The notes under the pieces: generated by a model | The model's input: the letters and a program-made list of their open reading frames with translations, nothing else | Database searches by the model: none | Told to the model about the DNA's origin: nothing | Shown here: piece by piece, positions 63,175-64,000 of the stretch | How the letters are laid out: every line of letters begins with the position of its first letter | Numbering within the stretch: the first letter of the stretch is position 1 | Source: Thalassotalea sp. Sam97 | GTDB taxonomy: Bacteria; Pseudomonadota; Gammaproteobacteria; Enterobacterales; Alteromonadaceae | DNA length: 64,000 bases | Reading direction: 5' to 3' | NCBI RefSeq assembly: GCF_041379765.1 | Contig: NZ_CP166919.1 | Location: forward strand, 2,604,001 to 2,668,000 | Made by a program: the position numbers and the translations under genes

Positions 63175-64000
63175 ATGAAAAAACATAAATTAGCTGTCGC
63201 ATTGATGTTAGCGACAGGACTATTCGCAGGGTGCTCTGAAAAAGCAGAAACCGCAGAACGTTATACGCTAGTAGAAAGTGCTCAACAGCGTTTAGATATC
63301 TACAAAGAAGTTACCTTAAGTGCTGATTTGTCCCATTTATCAAGCGATCAAAAAAAGATGTTGGCAATCCTTATTGACGCATCGAAAATCATGGATAACC
63401 TATTTTGGCGCCAAGCGTTTGGCGATAACAAAAGCGAATTTCTGGCTCGCATCGACGACCCAAAAGTAAAACGCTTTGTTGAAATCAATTACGGACCATG
63501 GGATAGACTTGATGGTGATAAGCCAATATTAAATGGCGTGAGTGAAAAACCTCTTGGCGCTCAGTTTTATCCAGAAGATATGACCAAAGCTGAGTTTGAG
63601 GAACGTTCATTTAACGGAAACACCGCTTTATACTCATTGGTAAAGCGCAATGATAAAGGCGAGTTATATTCAGTACCTTACTCTGAAGCATACGCAAAAG
63701 AACTTGAACGTGCCGCTGCCTTATTGCGTAAAGCCGCGACCTTCGCAGAAGACGAAGAATTTGCGAACTATCTAAAACTTCGAGCGAATGCCTTTTTATC
63801 GGATAACTACCAGCCATCGGATTTTGCATGGATGGACATGAAGAATAATCCAATTGATGTGGTCATTGGTCCTATCGAAACCTATGAAGACTTATTGTAT
63901 GGCTACCGCGCGAGTTTTGAATCATACGTATTGGTCAAAGATTTAAGCTGGAGTGAAAAACTGGCGAAATACGCTGAATACTTACCACAGCTACAAAAAG
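63175..64000 (+). CDS. Lipoprotein peptidase, M49/DPP III-like (3' truncated by window edge)
   Basis: The frame from the ATG at 63175 runs to the window end, giving about 275 residues. The lipobox LFAGC places a lipidated Cys near residue 20, so it is a predicted lipoprotein. The segment IDASKIMDNLFWRQAFGDNK, then VEINYGPWDRLDGDKPI and LGAQFYPEDMTKAEFEE, resembles the N-terminal part of the dipeptidyl-peptidase III (M49) family, including NYGPWDRL. The HELLGH-type active site would lie outside the window, so peptidase activity is not proven here. It is divergent from the gcvR-like gene. Confidence 0.72.
   Translation, partial: MKKHKLAVALMLATGLFAGCSEKAETAERYTLVESAQQRLDIYKEVTLSADLSHLSSDQKKMLAILIDASKIMDNLFWRQAFGDNKSEFLARIDDPKVKRFVEINYGPWDRLDGDKPILNGVSEKPLGAQFYPEDMTKAEFEERSFNGNTALYSLVKRNDKGELYSVPYSEAYAKELERAAALLRKAATFAEDEEFANYLKLRANAFLSDNYQPSDFAWMDMKNNPIDVVIGPIETYEDLLYGYRASFESYVLVKDLSWSEKLAKYAEYLPQLQK

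Overview
The window looks like a contiguous piece of a marine gammaproteobacterial chromosome, most likely Alteromonadales and probably a Colwelliaceae-type genome (Colwellia/Thalassotalea-like). This rests on gene orders: rpsT-murJ-ribF-ileS, rppH-ptsP-lgt-thyA with mutH divergent, and grpE/nadK-recN-bamE. It also rests on the very long PstC and PstA subunits and a moderately AT-rich composition. The taxonomic call is inference. There is no rRNA, tRNA, CRISPR array, prophage or complete insertion sequence that I can recognise. The sequence begins inside ileS and ends inside a putative lipoprotein metallopeptidase gene.

Layout. 1-4.1 kb: ileS (partial), ribF and murJ on the minus strand, with rpsT (TTG start) divergent. 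4.3-6.2 kb: a single ORF fusing an N-acetylglucosamine-kinase-type domain to MurQ. 6.4-12.4 kb: rppH, ptsP, a TSUP permease, lgt and thyA on the minus strand. mutH starts at 12.6 kb on the plus strand. 13-21.3 kb: a hexose-6-phosphate mutarotase, a membrane protein, an ABC exporter/importer-like operon with a His/Glu repeat loop and a DUF3299 partner, then an M1 peptidase with a small secreted protein. 21.4-25.6 kb: grpE, nadK, recN (with a LexA box) and bamE. 25.7-28.8 kb: an ECF sigma / anti-sigma / periplasmic coiled-coil operon and oxyR. 29-36.9 kb: pit with its DUF47 partner, then pstC-pstA-pstB-phoU under a clear Pho box. 37-40.4 kb: repeats, a small membrane protein and an M3 peptidase. 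40.7-45.9 kb: a type IV minor-pilin cluster (fimT, pilW, pilX, a very large pilV-like gene, pilE). 46-56 kb: an LplT-acyltransferase fusion, a TPR hybrid histidine kinase, ettA, a small RRF-like gene, a GDT1-family transporter, a ferredoxin and trhP. 56-62.4 kb: rdgC, a small membrane protein, phoR-phoB, a porin and pstS. 62.5-64 kb: a gcvR-like gene and the partial peptidase.

Much of the window forms one phosphate-starvation circuit. phoB/phoR, pstS, pstCAB-phoU and a porin are spread over 30 kb, and each promoter (pstC, phoB, porin, pstS) carries an 18-bp Pho box of two 7-bp half-sites separated by 4 bp. The porin and phoB boxes are identical. The low-affinity pit/DUF47 pair lies next to the pst operon without a recognisable Pho box.

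Most unusual items: (1) two equal-length (265 bp) near-identical MITE-like elements in inverted orientation, 25 kb apart; (2) a minor-pilin cluster lacking pilY1, whose PilV-like protein has a roughly 530-residue Cys-rich extension containing a duplicated beta-sandwich-like module; (3) the NagK-MurQ fusion; (4) an LplT-acyltransferase fusion whose acyltransferase motif has lost its catalytic Asp; (5) an ECF sigma operon with two identical-length (8-nt) gene overlaps. I did not find a clearly novel defence or mobile system.
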